DNA of 21,655 nt from assembly GCA_012511245.1 (NCBI GenBank), contig JAAZGM010000171.1:1-21655 (forward strand), in the 5' to 3' direction. The position numbers and the translations under genes were made by a program. Positions within the stretch are counted from its first letter, which is position 1, and every line of letters begins with the position of its first letter. The DNA comes from Methanomicrobiales archaeon (lineage in GTDB: Archaea; Halobacteriota; Methanomicrobia; Methanomicrobiales; Methanoculleaceae). Shown one piece after another: positions 13,533 to 20,672 of this stretch. The notes below the pieces were generated by a model. That model searched no databases, was not told where the DNA came from, and saw only the letters and a program-made list of their open reading frames with translations.

Positions 13533-14135
13533 ATGTATTCGCCCGCATCAGCGCTGGTCGTCAAGGTCGGGGGGAGCCTCTTCGATCGGGTCGATCCCCT
13601 GCTTGCTCTCTTCAGGGAGGCCGGGCGCCCGGTGCTGATCGTGCCCGGCGGTGGGAAGTTCGCCGATCTCGTCCGGCGGCTCGACGTCTCCGAGGACGCC
13701 GCCCACTGGATGGCGATCGCCGGCATGGAGCAGTTTTCGTGGTACATCGCCTCGCACGGCATCCCGGCGACCTCCGCCATCGCGCTCCCGGCGGAGGTGA
13801 CCGTCCTCCTCCCCTACTGCGCCCTGCGGCAGGCCGATCCCCTCCCCCACTCCTGGGACGTCACCTCCGATACCATCGCCGCCTGGGTCGCCCACGAGCT
13901 CTCGGCCGATCTCCTCCTCCTCAAGTCGGTCGACGGCATCCACCACCGCCGCAGGTTCCTCGCACGTATCGAGGATCCCGGCCTCACCTCCGACGATGTC
14001 GATCCCGCGTTCATCCGGTTTCTCTTCGCTCACAACCTCCCTGCCCGGGTCGTGAACGGCAGGCACGACGATCGCGTCCGCGGTGCGCTCCGCGATGAGG
14101 CGGTTCTCGGGACTCTCGTTGATCCGAGATCTTAA
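13533..14135 (+). CDS. mfnE: Amino acid kinase family protein, probable MfnE
   Basis: 200 residues, a single compact amino-acid-kinase domain. Motifs are LVVKVGGSLFD (8-18, phosphate-binding), VPGGGKFAD (37-45), PHSWDVTSDTIAAWVA (105-120, nucleotide and substrate loop) and LLLLKSVDGI (127-136). Size and motifs fit [5-(aminomethyl)furan-3-yl]methyl phosphate kinase of methanofuran biosynthesis, which adds a second phosphate before coupling to tyramine-glutamate. Other small kinases of this superfamily are the alternative. AGGAG at 13522-13526 gives a good ribosome-binding site. The start is only 40 bp from the divergent phospholipase gene, so the promoters overlap. No other methanofuran genes are in the window. 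Confidence 0.82.
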   Translation: MYSPASALVVKVGGSLFDRVDPLLALFREAGRPVLIVPGGGKFADLVRRLDVSEDAAHWMAIAGMEQFSWYIASHGIPATSAIALPAEVTVLLPYCALRQADPLPHSWDVTSDTIAAWVAHELSADLLLLKSVDGIHHRRRFLARIEDPGLTSDDVDPAFIRFLFAHNLPARVVNGRHDDRVRGALRDEAVLGTLVDPRS

Positions 14136-14180
14136 TTGCTGGGGGAACGAAGTACTAGAAAGACAATCGAGGAAACAACG

Positions 14181-14345
14181 ATGACAGCGAGAGACCGATG
14201 TACCTCCTGCAACGCCACGCTGGCTGAGGAGGGATCCACGAGGTTCCCGTGCCCGGCATGCGCGCACCAGATCAACCGGTGCTACCGGTGCAGGGAGCAG
14301 AGCATAGGGTATACATGCCCGAAGTGCGGATTCCGGGGGCCATGA
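14181..14345 (+). CDS. Small zinc-ribbon protein (HVO_2753-like)
   Basis: 54 residues. CGAGGA at 14168-14173, 8 nt before ATG 14181, supports this start over a further-upstream frame-open one at 14136. It contains four cysteine knuckles: CTSC, CPAC, CYRC/CREQ and CPKC, ending with GFRGP. This pattern is that of the small archaeal double zinc-finger proteins (HVO_2753 family, formerly annotated as Zn-ribbon RNA-binding). They typically lie next to the gene for aEF-1 beta, as here (3-bp gap). A translation- or RNA-related role is inferred from that association; in haloarchaea family members have been linked to motility and biofilm. Confidence 0.85.
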   Translation: MTARDRCTSCNATLAEEGSTRFPCPACAHQINRCYRCREQSIGYTCPKCGFRGP

Positions 14346-14348
14346 ACG

Positions 14349-14603
14349 ATGGGAAACGTAGCCATTATCCTGAAGATAATGCCTGAATCTCCAGAAATCG
14401 ACCGTGAAGCGCTCAAGGCGGCGGTCAGAGCGGCCGTCCCGGTCGATGATATCCGGGAAGAACCGATCGGTTTCGGCCTCGTGGCGCTGAAAGTCGCCGT
14501 AGTCGTCCCCGACAGCGCCGGAGCTCCTGATGAGATCGAGGCAGCGCTCCAGAAGATAGAAGGCGTCGCAAGCGCCGAGATCGTCGAGTCCACTCTTGTA
14601 TAG
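14349..14603 (+). CDS. ef1b: Translation elongation factor aEF-1 beta
   Basis: 84 residues, about the usual length for archaeal EF-1B beta. It has the characteristic start MGNVAIILKIMPESPEIDRE, the central PIGFGLVALKVAVVVPD and the C-terminal IEGVASAEIVEST of the ferredoxin-like nucleotide-exchange domain. The protein exchanges GDP for GTP on elongation factor 1 alpha during translation. It is 3 bp after the zinc-ribbon gene and almost certainly co-transcribed with it. It converges on mdh with 28 bp in between. Confidence 0.95.
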   Translation: MGNVAIILKIMPESPEIDREALKAAVRAAVPVDDIREEPIGFGLVALKVAVVVPDSAGAPDEIEAALQKIEGVASAEIVESTLV

Positions 14604-14631
14604 ATAGGACTCTCGATACCACTTTTCCCGG

Positions 14632-15585
14632 TTAACGGGTTTCTTCAAGCCGTTCCATCACGTCGGCAGTGATCTTTCGGATCTTCTTGACCGACTCGCA
14701 GAACCCGGCGACTTCATCCTCCTCAAGGTTGAGCGGGATTGGGAATATGCCGTCGCGGTTGATGCGGGCGGGCGCCCCGATACAGACGTCGCCGATCCCG
14801 TGGATCTCGCTCCTGATGTAGCTCGATACCGTGAGGATGCGGTTCTCGTCTCCGAGGATCGTCCTTACGAGGGTCGCAATCGCCTCCCCCGGTCCATAGA
14901 TGGTGGATCCTTTATCGCGGATGATCGCTTCGCCGCTTGTCCGGACCGACTCGATCATCTCCTGCATAGGCAGTCCTGAGAATGTGGGCAGGTTCGTGAT
15001 CCGGATGCCGCCGATCGTCGTCGCCGACCAGAGCGGAACCATGCTCTCCCCGTGCTCGCCGATGATACGGGTATGCACCTCGCTGACGTGAACCCGGAAG
15101 TAATGGGCGATCAGGGATTTCAGGCGCATCGAGTCGAGATGTGTCCCGAGGCCGAAGATCTGCCGCGGTTCGAGCCCCGAGTACTTCAGGGCGACGGCGG
15201 TCATGACGTCGACGGGATTTGTGACGAGAAAGAGGATGGTATCAGGCGATGACCGGCCTATCGTCTCTGCGATATCGGCAACGATCTTTGCGTTCTCGAA
15301 CGCCAGATCGTTCCTGTCCTGGCCCGGCCGGCGGGGAACCCCTGCTGTACATATGACGATGTCGGAATCCTTTGCATCGGCAAGACGGGTGCTGTAGGAG
15401 AGCCTGACGTGCGTGCCCCGCGCAGCAAAGGAGTCAGAAAGATCGCGGCAGCAGCCTGCAAGATAGTCTTCGCGCCCCGGTCTCCCGACGAGCAGCATCT
15501 CGCTGATGTGCGGAATCCCGGATACTGTATGGGCTGCAAACATGCCGACGTTCCCGGTAGCCCCAAGAATCGTTACTTTTGCCAT
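14632..15585 (-). CDS. mdh: Malate dehydrogenase (LDH-like archaeal type)
   Basis: 317 residues from ATG 15585; the frame stays open upstream, but that part is SRP RNA sequence. MAKVTILGATGNVGMFAA holds the NAD(P)-binding loop. RRPGQDRNDL, FLVTNPVDVMT and the catalytic IIGEHGESMVP (His of the proton relay) follow in the order of the lactate/malate dehydrogenase superfamily; the GATGNVG loop is typical of methanogen MDH. It interconverts malate and oxaloacetate in the partial TCA pathway. Neither a Shine-Dalgarno sequence nor a TATA box is visible just upstream: the start is 13 nt from the SRP RNA 3' end, and read-through from that promoter is a real possibility. Confidence 0.93.
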   Translation of the reverse strand: MAKVTILGATGNVGMFAAHTVSGIPHISEMLLVGRPGREDYLAGCCRDLSDSFAARGTHVRLSYSTRLADAKDSDIVICTAGVPRRPGQDRNDLAFENAKIVADIAETIGRSSPDTILFLVTNPVDVMTAVALKYSGLEPRQIFGLGTHLDSMRLKSLIAHYFRVHVSEVHTRIIGEHGESMVPLWSATTIGGIRITNLPTFSGLPMQEMIESVRTSGEAIIRDKGSTIYGPGEAIATLVRTILGDENRILTVSSYIRSEIHGIGDVCIGAPARINRDGIFPIPLNLEEDEVAGFCESVKKIRKITADVMERLEETR

Positions 15586-15598
15586 GGAGATCGCCGTT

Positions 15599-15904
15599 GG
15601 GGACACGTCCTCGGTCGACCGTGCGCACAGGCGTTCACCACTGCATCCCTCCTCCACCCCGCAACCCCATGGGCGCCGAACGTCCACGGTAAGTCTGCTC
15701 CCTTCCGGGCCTGAACCGGTACCCGCGGCAAGAGGTCGCCGCCCCCTCCGGGACTTTGATCCCTCTCCGCCGACCTCACGGGACGAGGTTTCTCCGTCGG
15801 AATGCAATGGATCCTGCAGGCCGCTGCGGCCTTCCTCGGACTTCGCCCCCCGCTGACGGCGGTTTCGGGTGATAAGTGACGCCGAGCCACCCGGGCTAGT
15901 CCCC
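15599..15904 (-). ncRNA. Signal recognition particle RNA (archaeal 7S RNA)
   Basis: The minus strand contains the invariant helix-8 core CAGGCCCGGAAGGGAGCAG (15713-15695), where SRP54 binds, and, nearer the 5' end, TCACCCGAAACC (15872-15861) typical of the archaeal SRP Alu domain. Ends were set by pairing GGGGAC (15904-15899) with GTCCCC (15604-15599) as helix 1, which gives about 306 nt, the normal archaeal size. Helix 5 is also visible: CCATTGCATTCC pairs with GGGATGCAGTGG with G-U pairs. A TATA-like element on the minus strand (about 15924-15933) is 26 bp from the predicted 5' end. The RNA scaffolds SRP19 and SRP54 for co-translational protein targeting. Ends may be off by several bases. 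Confidence 0.93.
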
Positions 15905-15918
15905 GTATATACTGGAAT

Positions 15919-16944
15919 CTATGGGATAAAAATAGCTCCGCCCACCCGGGCACGCCATGCCCCGGTGATCTCCTCAACTTTCCCGGCATCGCCCTTCTCG
16001 AAGAGGTCGAGGGCGGCGAGATCGATCCCGGACGGGAGGAGATCCGGAAGCAGCCGCAGGTCGCCCTGGTAGACATCGATCTCCCGCGCTCCGGCGGCAC
16101 TGGCGATCCTGACCGGGTCAAGCGCGATCGGCCTGCGGCGGAGGTCGTCGTACGACCGGTGGATCGCCACCTCGTCGATCCCGAGGGCTTCACGATTCAC
16201 TTCGACGTTGCGGGCGGTCCAGTAGGCCGCGGCAAACCAGGCGTCGTTTGCTATCACACGGGGAACCCCCGCCCGGGCGGCGGCGACGGTGAGCGTCCCG
16301 GCGCCGGAGCAGGCGTCGACGAACGTCCGGGGGTGGTGTCGGGCGATCTCGCGCTCAAGGGAGACGATCTTCTCGTCGCGCTCATGCGGGAACTCGATGT
16401 GCAGGACGGACTGTTGTTTGTAGATAGCGATCGGCCCTGCCCGGGTCGGGAAGATGTCGGCCCGGACGTCGCACCCGGCAAGAAGGGTGTAGGTCTGCGG
16501 CGTTGCATCGGTATCCGTGATCCCCGGCGCCCCGGCACCCGTCCTGACGACCCCCCGGATCTCGGGGACCCCGGCGACCAGGCGGGCGGCGGCACGCTCC
16601 CCGACCGACCGGGAGAGGAGGACGAGCGATCTCGCCGGGAGGTAGGGGGCGGAGCGCATGGCAAACCCGGGGTGGACGAGCGGCGTCCCGGCCGCGGCGA
16701 GGGGTTCAGTCCCGGCGAGATCCCCTTCGGCGGCCATCACCCGGTATATATCGGCAAAGACCTCGTCGATGAACCGCTTTCCACAGGCAGGGCAGGGTTC
16801 GGCCGTATCGATATCGGGCGGCGGGCTTCGCTTATCGTAGACGAGCCCCATACAATCGGGACAGGGAGCAAATCGGCCGGGAAGTTCCGCGAGGAGTGTG
16901 CGGGCGTCCGTGACACAGTCGTGCCCGCAGACCGGACAGTGCAT
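15919..16944 (-). CDS. Zinc-ribbon methyltransferase-like protein
   Basis: 341 residues from ATG 16944. A TATA box (16967-16972) lies 26 bp upstream, favouring a leaderless start here over a GTG at 17055. The N terminus carries CxxC knuckles Cys3/Cys6, Cys28/Cys31 and Cys51/Cys54 (CPVC, CPDC, CPAC). The middle (about 90-205) has no clear match. The C-terminal half is a Rossmann methyltransferase: motif I FVDACSGAGTL (208-218) and VIANDAWFAAAYWTARNVEVN (230-250), as in tRNA and RlmI-type enzymes. The usual (N/D)PP(F/Y) of motif IV is replaced by LDLFEKGD, so an amine-methylation mechanism is doubtful. RNA binding through the zinc ribbons is inferred. The last codons contain the SRP RNA promoter. 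Confidence 0.7.
   Translation of the reverse strand: MHCPVCGHDCVTDARTLLAELPGRFAPCPDCMGLVYDKRSPPPDIDTAEPCPACGKRFIDEVFADIYRVMAAEGDLAGTEPLAAAGTPLVHPGFAMRSAPYLPARSLVLLSRSVGERAAARLVAGVPEIRGVVRTGAGAPGITDTDATPQTYTLLAGCDVRADIFPTRAGPIAIYKQQSVLHIEFPHERDEKIVSLEREIARHHPRTFVDACSGAGTLTVAAARAGVPRVIANDAWFAAAYWTARNVEVNREALGIDEVAIHRSYDDLRRRPIALDPVRIASAAGAREIDVYQGDLRLLPDLLPSGIDLAALDLFEKGDAGKVEEITGAWRARVGGAIFIP
15922..15936 (-). promoter_or_regulatory. Promoter of the SRP RNA, inside the end of the upstream gene
   Basis: On the minus strand CTATTTTTATCC is centred about 26 bp before the predicted SRP RNA start at 15904. The same bases encode the last codons (Ala-Ile-Phe-Ile-Pro) of the methyltransferase-like gene ending at 15919. 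Confidence 0.55.
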
Positions 16945-16964
16945 ATCGATGCGTTGGAGTCCGT

Positions 16965-16974
16965 GGTATATAGG
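16965..16974 (-). promoter_or_regulatory. TATA box of the methyltransferase-like gene
   Basis: CCTATATACC on the minus strand is centred 26 bp before the ATG at 16944 and decides that start. Between here and 17151 I see no gene, only a second A/T-rich element (GGGATAAAAATC at 17142-17153). Confidence 0.5.
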
Positions 16975-17151
16975 CGTTTCATGCCGGTGGATCTCCCTGG
17001 AAGTGACGATCGCCGCTTTTGCGCGGGGTTTCAGCGGCACGGGGATGCCGAGCACCAGGGATCAGAGGATGACACCGGCGATGAGGGTGCGGGTGAGCAG
17101 GGGGGTTCCCGGCCGGATAGGATCGCCTGCCGAACTCCGCAGGGATAAAAA

Positions 17152-17550
17152 TCAGCCGGCCGCCGGCAGGGTGATCCGGACCACCCCTTCCCGCAACCAA
17201 CCCCAGGCATCCCGGAGACGGTTTTCCGGGAAATAGCGCACGTCAACCTCACCGAATCCGACAAAAAGGCTCGGCAGGCGGTTCATCCACTCCCGCCACC
17301 GCTCTCCGCCGACGACGGCGATCCGGTCGACCCTCTCCAGCCCGGGCCACTCCCGGAAGGCATCCCAGCCCTCTCCCGGCCTCCAGCTACGGAATCCCTC
17401 GATCTTCAACAGAAGCCTGATACTCTGCCCCTCTTCCATTGCCCGTTCCAGTTCCGGGATCAGGATGGTGGCGTAATCACTCTCGCTTAACTTTCCGTCG
17501 AACCGGAAGCCAAGAACACTTCCTGAACTCTCCTTCATCCGGTCAAGCAT
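17152..17550 (-). CDS. SpoIIAA-like (STAS-fold) protein, copy 1
   Basis: 132 residues from ATG 17550. The frame is open to 17694, but the paralogue at 20673-21062 begins at the equivalent Met, and a T-rich TATA-like element (minus strand CCTTTTTCTC, about 17573-17582) is 26 bp away. The protein matches the SpoIIAA-like family of small STAS-like proteins: GSVLGFRFDGKLSESDYATI at the start, ILLIPELE, a WDAFREWPGLERVDRIAVVGG core and FVGFGEVDVRYFPENRLRDA. Bacterial relatives are uncharacterised and often stress-linked; the fold resembles anti-sigma antagonists but lacks a clear phosphorylated Ser loop. It follows the HdeD-like gene on the same strand, 121 bp apart. Confidence 0.85.
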   Translation of the reverse strand: MLDRMKESSGSVLGFRFDGKLSESDYATILIPELERAMEEGQSIRLLLKIEGFRSWRPGEGWDAFREWPGLERVDRIAVVGGERWREWMNRLPSLFVGFGEVDVRYFPENRLRDAWGWLREGVVRITLPAAG

Positions 17551-17671
17551 GGGTGCCCCATCGGCTTCCAGAGAGAAAAAGGCTACGCCCCTCCTCCATG
17601 AAACAGGTACCGGCATTATCGACGTGCTGGCCACTTCCGTCCTTCTGAGGGGTGCTCTCCGGCGATCCTCG

Positions 17672-18073
17672 TCACCTGGCCCTCCTGAGTTCAAGGACGA
17701 TGATCAGGATCCCTCCGATGATGGCGATGATCGCGATGATCGCCACCACGGCAAGAGCGGCGATGAACGGGTTTGCGATCAGGATGAGCCCGAAGATGAT
17801 GCTCACGATACCGAATATCCCGGCCCCGAAGCCGGCGCCCGAGAACCCTCGCACCAGATGGACCGCACCCATGATCAGCCCGATCACACCGACGATGATG
17901 GCTAGGAACGTCGGGAGGAGAATAGCGCTGTAGAGCGGATAGGCCAGGACCAGGATGCCGCTGATGATGCCGAGGACGCCGACGAGCACCTTCCATCTCT
18001 GGTCACCTCTATCCGAATAAAGGCTTGCAAGGACAATTATCCCATCGATCATCCAGTATATGCCGAGAAGCAT
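17672..18073 (-). CDS. HdeD-like (DUF308) membrane protein, short N terminus
   Basis: 133 residues with five membrane segments: 1-19, 28-49, 51-74, 83-102 and 105-129. The repeated GILVLAYP/GLILIANP and LLGIYWMIDGIIVL motifs identify the HdeD/DUF308 family, usually 180-200 residues with six segments. Here the first segment is missing: the frame continues upstream as FLTYPVGILFLLT, the right family sequence, but ends at a TGA about 40 bp before the ATG, and no alternative start codon is found. The gene is therefore either shortened at the 5' end or begins at an unusual codon. Family members are linked to acid and other stress in bacteria; the role here is unknown. It is followed by the SpoIIAA-like gene. 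Confidence 0.75.
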   Translation of the reverse strand: MLLGIYWMIDGIIVLASLYSDRGDQRWKVLVGVLGIISGILVLAYPLYSAILLPTFLAIIVGVIGLIMGAVHLVRGFSGAGFGAGIFGIVSIIFGLILIANPFIAALAVVAIIAIIAIIGGILIIVLELRRAR

Positions 18074-18102
18074 GGTGAGGAGGAAGAGGATCCCGACCGG
18101 GT

Positions 18103-18186
18103 ATGTCAGGAATCACCATCGGGTGGGTCGCCGTCACGACCTTCCTTCTCTCTATAGCACTCGGTGTTGTGCACCTGCTCGCCTGA
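18103..18186 (+). CDS. Candidate 27-residue single-pass membrane microprotein
   Basis: An ATG at 18103 opens a 27-codon frame ending in TGA at 18184-18186. It encodes MSGITIGWVAVTTF then LLSIALGVVHLLA, a single hydrophobic helix with no charged residues. The codons are mainly of the genome's preferred C/G-ending type (ATC, ACC, GTC, GCC, CTC). GAGGAGGAAGAGGAT (18077-18091) lies 11-26 nt upstream and TATA-like AGTATATG at 18055-18062. It starts opposite the 5' end of the HdeD-like gene and lies 90 bp before cardiolipin synthase. It may be a tiny membrane subunit or regulator, or a chance hydrophobic stretch. Confidence 0.4.
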   Translation: MSGITIGWVAVTTFLLSIALGVVHLLA

Positions 18187-18276
18187 TAAGCCCGGAAACC
18201 CCATCCAGCAGATGGATATACTCCTATGGCGAGATAGTATATTCGTGTCGGATATCGGCGGCGAGGAAGTGACGGA

Positions 18277-19716
18277 ATGGCTTTTGAGATAGTGTTTGCC
18301 CTTATTCTGGTTCTCAACATCGTATTTGCCATCACCATCGTCTTCTTCGAGCGGAGGAACCCGACGGCGGCGATGGCCTGGCTGATGATCCTCTTCTTTC
18401 TGCCGCCGCTCGGTTTCGCCCTCTACCTGATCTTCGGGCAGAACTATACCCGGGAGAAGATGTTCGTCGTCAAAGGCGAGGAAGATCGACGGTTTCTGCA
18501 AGAGGTATTTCTCGCACAGTACCGTGAGTTCGCCGACTCCCGGTACCGGTTCTCCACTCCTGAGGCGAAGGAGTTCCGCGAGACGATCTTCCTCCTCCTC
18601 AAGAACAACCGGGCGTTCCTGACCGAGAAGAACCGGATCGATCTCTACACCCGCGGTGAGGATAAGTTCGGCGCACTCTTTGCCGCGATCCGGGAAGCCC
18701 GCCACCATATCCACCTTGAATACTTCATCATCAACAACGATGAACTGGGGCGGGCTGTCGTCCACGCCCTCGCGGAGAAGGCGCGAGAGGGTGTCGAGGT
18801 CCGCCTCCTCTTCGATGCTATGGGGACGCGTGCCGGGGGTGGGTCACGGAAGGCGTTCTCTGCTCTGACCGACGCCGGTGGGGAGATCGGGGTCTTCTTC
18901 CCCTCGATCTACCGGGTCAACTACCGCAACCACCGTAAGATCGCGGTCATCGATGGAACGACGGGGTTCATCGGCGGGTTCAACATCGGGGACGATTACC
19001 TGGGAAAAGGCCCTCTGGGCCACTGGCGTGACACGGCCTTCCGGATCACCGGCCAGGCCGTCCTGATGCTCCAGCTCAGGTTCTTCCTTGACTGGCACTA
19101 CGTGACCGACAAATACCCGGGCCAGGAGTCCCGCTCCCGCTACTTCCCGGCTTCGGGTGATCACGGTACGACGCCGGTCCAGATCGTCTCCGGCGGCCCT
19201 GATACCCGGTGGAGCCCGGTGAAGGAGGGTTACATCAAGCTGATCAACTCCGCCCGGGAGTCGGTCTACATCCAGACGCCCTACTTCGTACCCGATGATA
19301 GTGTCACCGATGCTCTCCGCCTTGCAGCGCTCTCCGGGGTTGACGTCAGGGTCATGATCCCCTGCAAACCTGATCACCCGTTCGTCTACTGGGTGAGCCT
19401 CTCGTTCATCGGCGACCTCCTCGACGCCGGGGTGCGGGCCTACACCTATGATAACGGGTTTCTCCACGCAAAAACGATCGTTGTCGATGGGAAGGCGGGT
19501 TCGGTCGGGAGTGCGAACTGGGATATCCGGAGCTTCCGGCTGAACTTCGAGGCGAACGCGTTCTTCTACGACAGAACGGTCGGAGCCAGACTTATGCGGG
19601 CGTTCGAGGAGGATCTTGCCGTCTCGACTGAGATCACGCTGGAGCGCTATCAGGCGCGGTCGCGCTGGGTCAGGATGAAAGAGTCGGTCTCTCGCCTCTT
19701 CGCGCCGCTCGGGTGA
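18277..19716 (+). CDS. cls: Cardiolipin synthase (PLD superfamily)
   Basis: 479 residues. Two N-terminal membrane segments (about 5-22 and 32-53) form the PLDc_N domain, with RRNPTAAMAWLMIL between them. Two catalytic halves follow: HRKIAVIDG (His219, Lys221, Asp226) with FIGGFNIGDDYLG, and HAKTIVVDG (His397, Lys399, Asp404) with SVGSANWDIRS. Both HKD motifs are complete and the length is normal for bacterial-type Cls. In archaea such enzymes join archaetidylglycerol-type lipids to make archaeal cardiolipin analogues; that activity is inferred here. TATA-like AGTATATTC (about 18236-18244) and GAGGAAGTGA (18263-18272) precede the ATG. It converges on the PHP gene with 6 bp between stop codons. 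Confidence 0.92.
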   Translation: MAFEIVFALILVLNIVFAITIVFFERRNPTAAMAWLMILFFLPPLGFALYLIFGQNYTREKMFVVKGEEDRRFLQEVFLAQYREFADSRYRFSTPEAKEFRETIFLLLKNNRAFLTEKNRIDLYTRGEDKFGALFAAIREARHHIHLEYFIINNDELGRAVVHALAEKAREGVEVRLLFDAMGTRAGGGSRKAFSALTDAGGEIGVFFPSIYRVNYRNHRKIAVIDGTTGFIGGFNIGDDYLGKGPLGHWRDTAFRITGQAVLMLQLRFFLDWHYVTDKYPGQESRSRYFPASGDHGTTPVQIVSGGPDTRWSPVKEGYIKLINSARESVYIQTPYFVPDDSVTDALRLAALSGVDVRVMIPCKPDHPFVYWVSLSFIGDLLDAGVRAYTYDNGFLHAKTIVVDGKAGSVGSANWDIRSFRLNFEANAFFYDRTVGARLMRAFEEDLAVSTEITLERYQARSRWVRMKESVSRLFAPLG

Positions 19717-19722
19717 TACATT

Positions 19723-20589
19723 TCACCGGTTGAATCGGTCCTGGAAGAGCTTCCTGATCCCGGGGAGGCTCTGCTCCCAGCGGGCCTGGAGGATGGGGAT
19801 GGCGTAGGGGAGATGATGGGGGAGGACCGCGGTCCCCATCACCGCCTTCTCGACGAGCGGCCGTTCCCGCCCGATGATGACGGTCTTTTTTGCCTGGATA
19901 GCGTCCAGGAACTCTTCGACGGTATCGGCCTCGGCGCAGGTGACAACCCCGCCGAGTTCGTAGAGGAGGTGGCCATCGGTCCCGCCGGTCCTCCCGAGAT
20001 CGTGAGCGACGGCAAGCCTGGCCGCCTTCAGGTTATGGCTCCTGGCCATCCCGCCGCAGATCACCTCAAGAGCGTCCAGGCGGGAGAATACGTCTTCGCC
20101 GATACACCTGCCGGCGATACAGCGCTCGACTCCCCGGTTCAAGAAGGCGTAGCCGCAGGGGTGTGCCTCGACGGCGACGCAGGCGTACCCTTCCCGGCGG
20201 TCGAGGATCTCGTGGGTATCGAGGTGTATTGCGGTGTATGGGCCGGTCCTCCGTTTTTTCTCGACGTGGTTCCGGTAGAAATCCATGAGATCGGAGGTCG
20301 AGTAGAAGTAAAGCAGGATGTGCGGCCCGTCGCTTGCACTGACCTCGATCCCGGGGATGAGGGGAACCTGGATTCCCTGCCGCTCCGCCTCGACCACGCC
20401 GGCGACCTGGTTGTGATCGGTGATCGCAAGCCCGATCCCCCGCCGTGCCGCGAGTTTCAATGCATCGCGTACACGGGTGATGGAGTCGGAGTGCCGGGTA
20501 TGGAAGTGGAGATCCGCCGGGAGCAGCCCGAGGCGCCGGATCTCTTCAGGCCGGGGTTTTTCGAATACGATGTCTTTATAGTACTGCAT
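19723..20589 (-). CDS. PHP-domain metal-dependent phosphoesterase
   Basis: 288 residues. The PHP metal motifs are all present in order: DLHFHTRHSD (His28, His30, Asp35), ITDHN (Asp58, His59), GIEVSA (Glu82), EAHP (His143) and GGTDGH (Asp205, His207). These bind two or three metal ions that cleave a phosphoester, as in histidinol phosphatase and 5'-nucleoside-diphosphate 3'-phosphatases. The family includes small-molecule and RNA or DNA phosphatases; nothing here fixes the substrate. The protein starts MQYYKDIVFEKPRPEEIRRL, the usual leader before the first motif. No ribosome-binding site is obvious. It lies on the minus strand downstream of the second SpoIIAA-like gene, 83 bp apart. Confidence 0.88.
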   Translation of the reverse strand: MQYYKDIVFEKPRPEEIRRLGLLPADLHFHTRHSDSITRVRDALKLAARRGIGLAITDHNQVAGVVEAERQGIQVPLIPGIEVSASDGPHILLYFYSTSDLMDFYRNHVEKKRRTGPYTAIHLDTHEILDRREGYACVAVEAHPCGYAFLNRGVERCIAGRCIGEDVFSRLDALEVICGGMARSHNLKAARLAVAHDLGRTGGTDGHLLYELGGVVTCAEADTVEEFLDAIQAKKTVIIGRERPLVEKAVMGTAVLPHHLPYAIPILQARWEQSLPGIRKLFQDRFNR

Positions 20590-20672
20590 GGGGTGTCTGT
20601 CTGATCATCGGTGGATCCCCGGGGATGAAAAAGGGTTGCCTGTCCCTGGAAGGCGCAGGTGGGTGGGAGTAT

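Noticed and set aside
13061..14098. 345-codon plus-strand frame across the divergent phospholipase and mfnE genes
   Set aside because: It spans two genes with clear motifs in other frames and shows only low-complexity Arg/Pro-rich translation.
15586..15807. N-terminal extension of malate dehydrogenase (74 codons)
   Set aside because: These bases are SRP RNA sequence including the invariant helix-8 core, and MAKVTILGATG is the normal MDH start.
16159..17148. 329-codon plus-strand frame opposite the methyltransferase-like gene
   Set aside because: It is antisense to motif-bearing coding sequence, and its Gly/Asp/Arg-rich product resembles no family.
17551..17694. N-terminal extension of SpoIIAA-like copy 1
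   Set aside because: The paralogue starts at the equivalent Met, the extension overlaps the end of the HdeD-like gene, and the TATA spacing supports ATG 17550.
19712..19727. GGTGA/TCACC inverted repeat between cls and the PHP gene as a bidirectional terminator
   Set aside because: Only five base pairs with no T-tract, and it overlaps both stop regions. Too weak to call.
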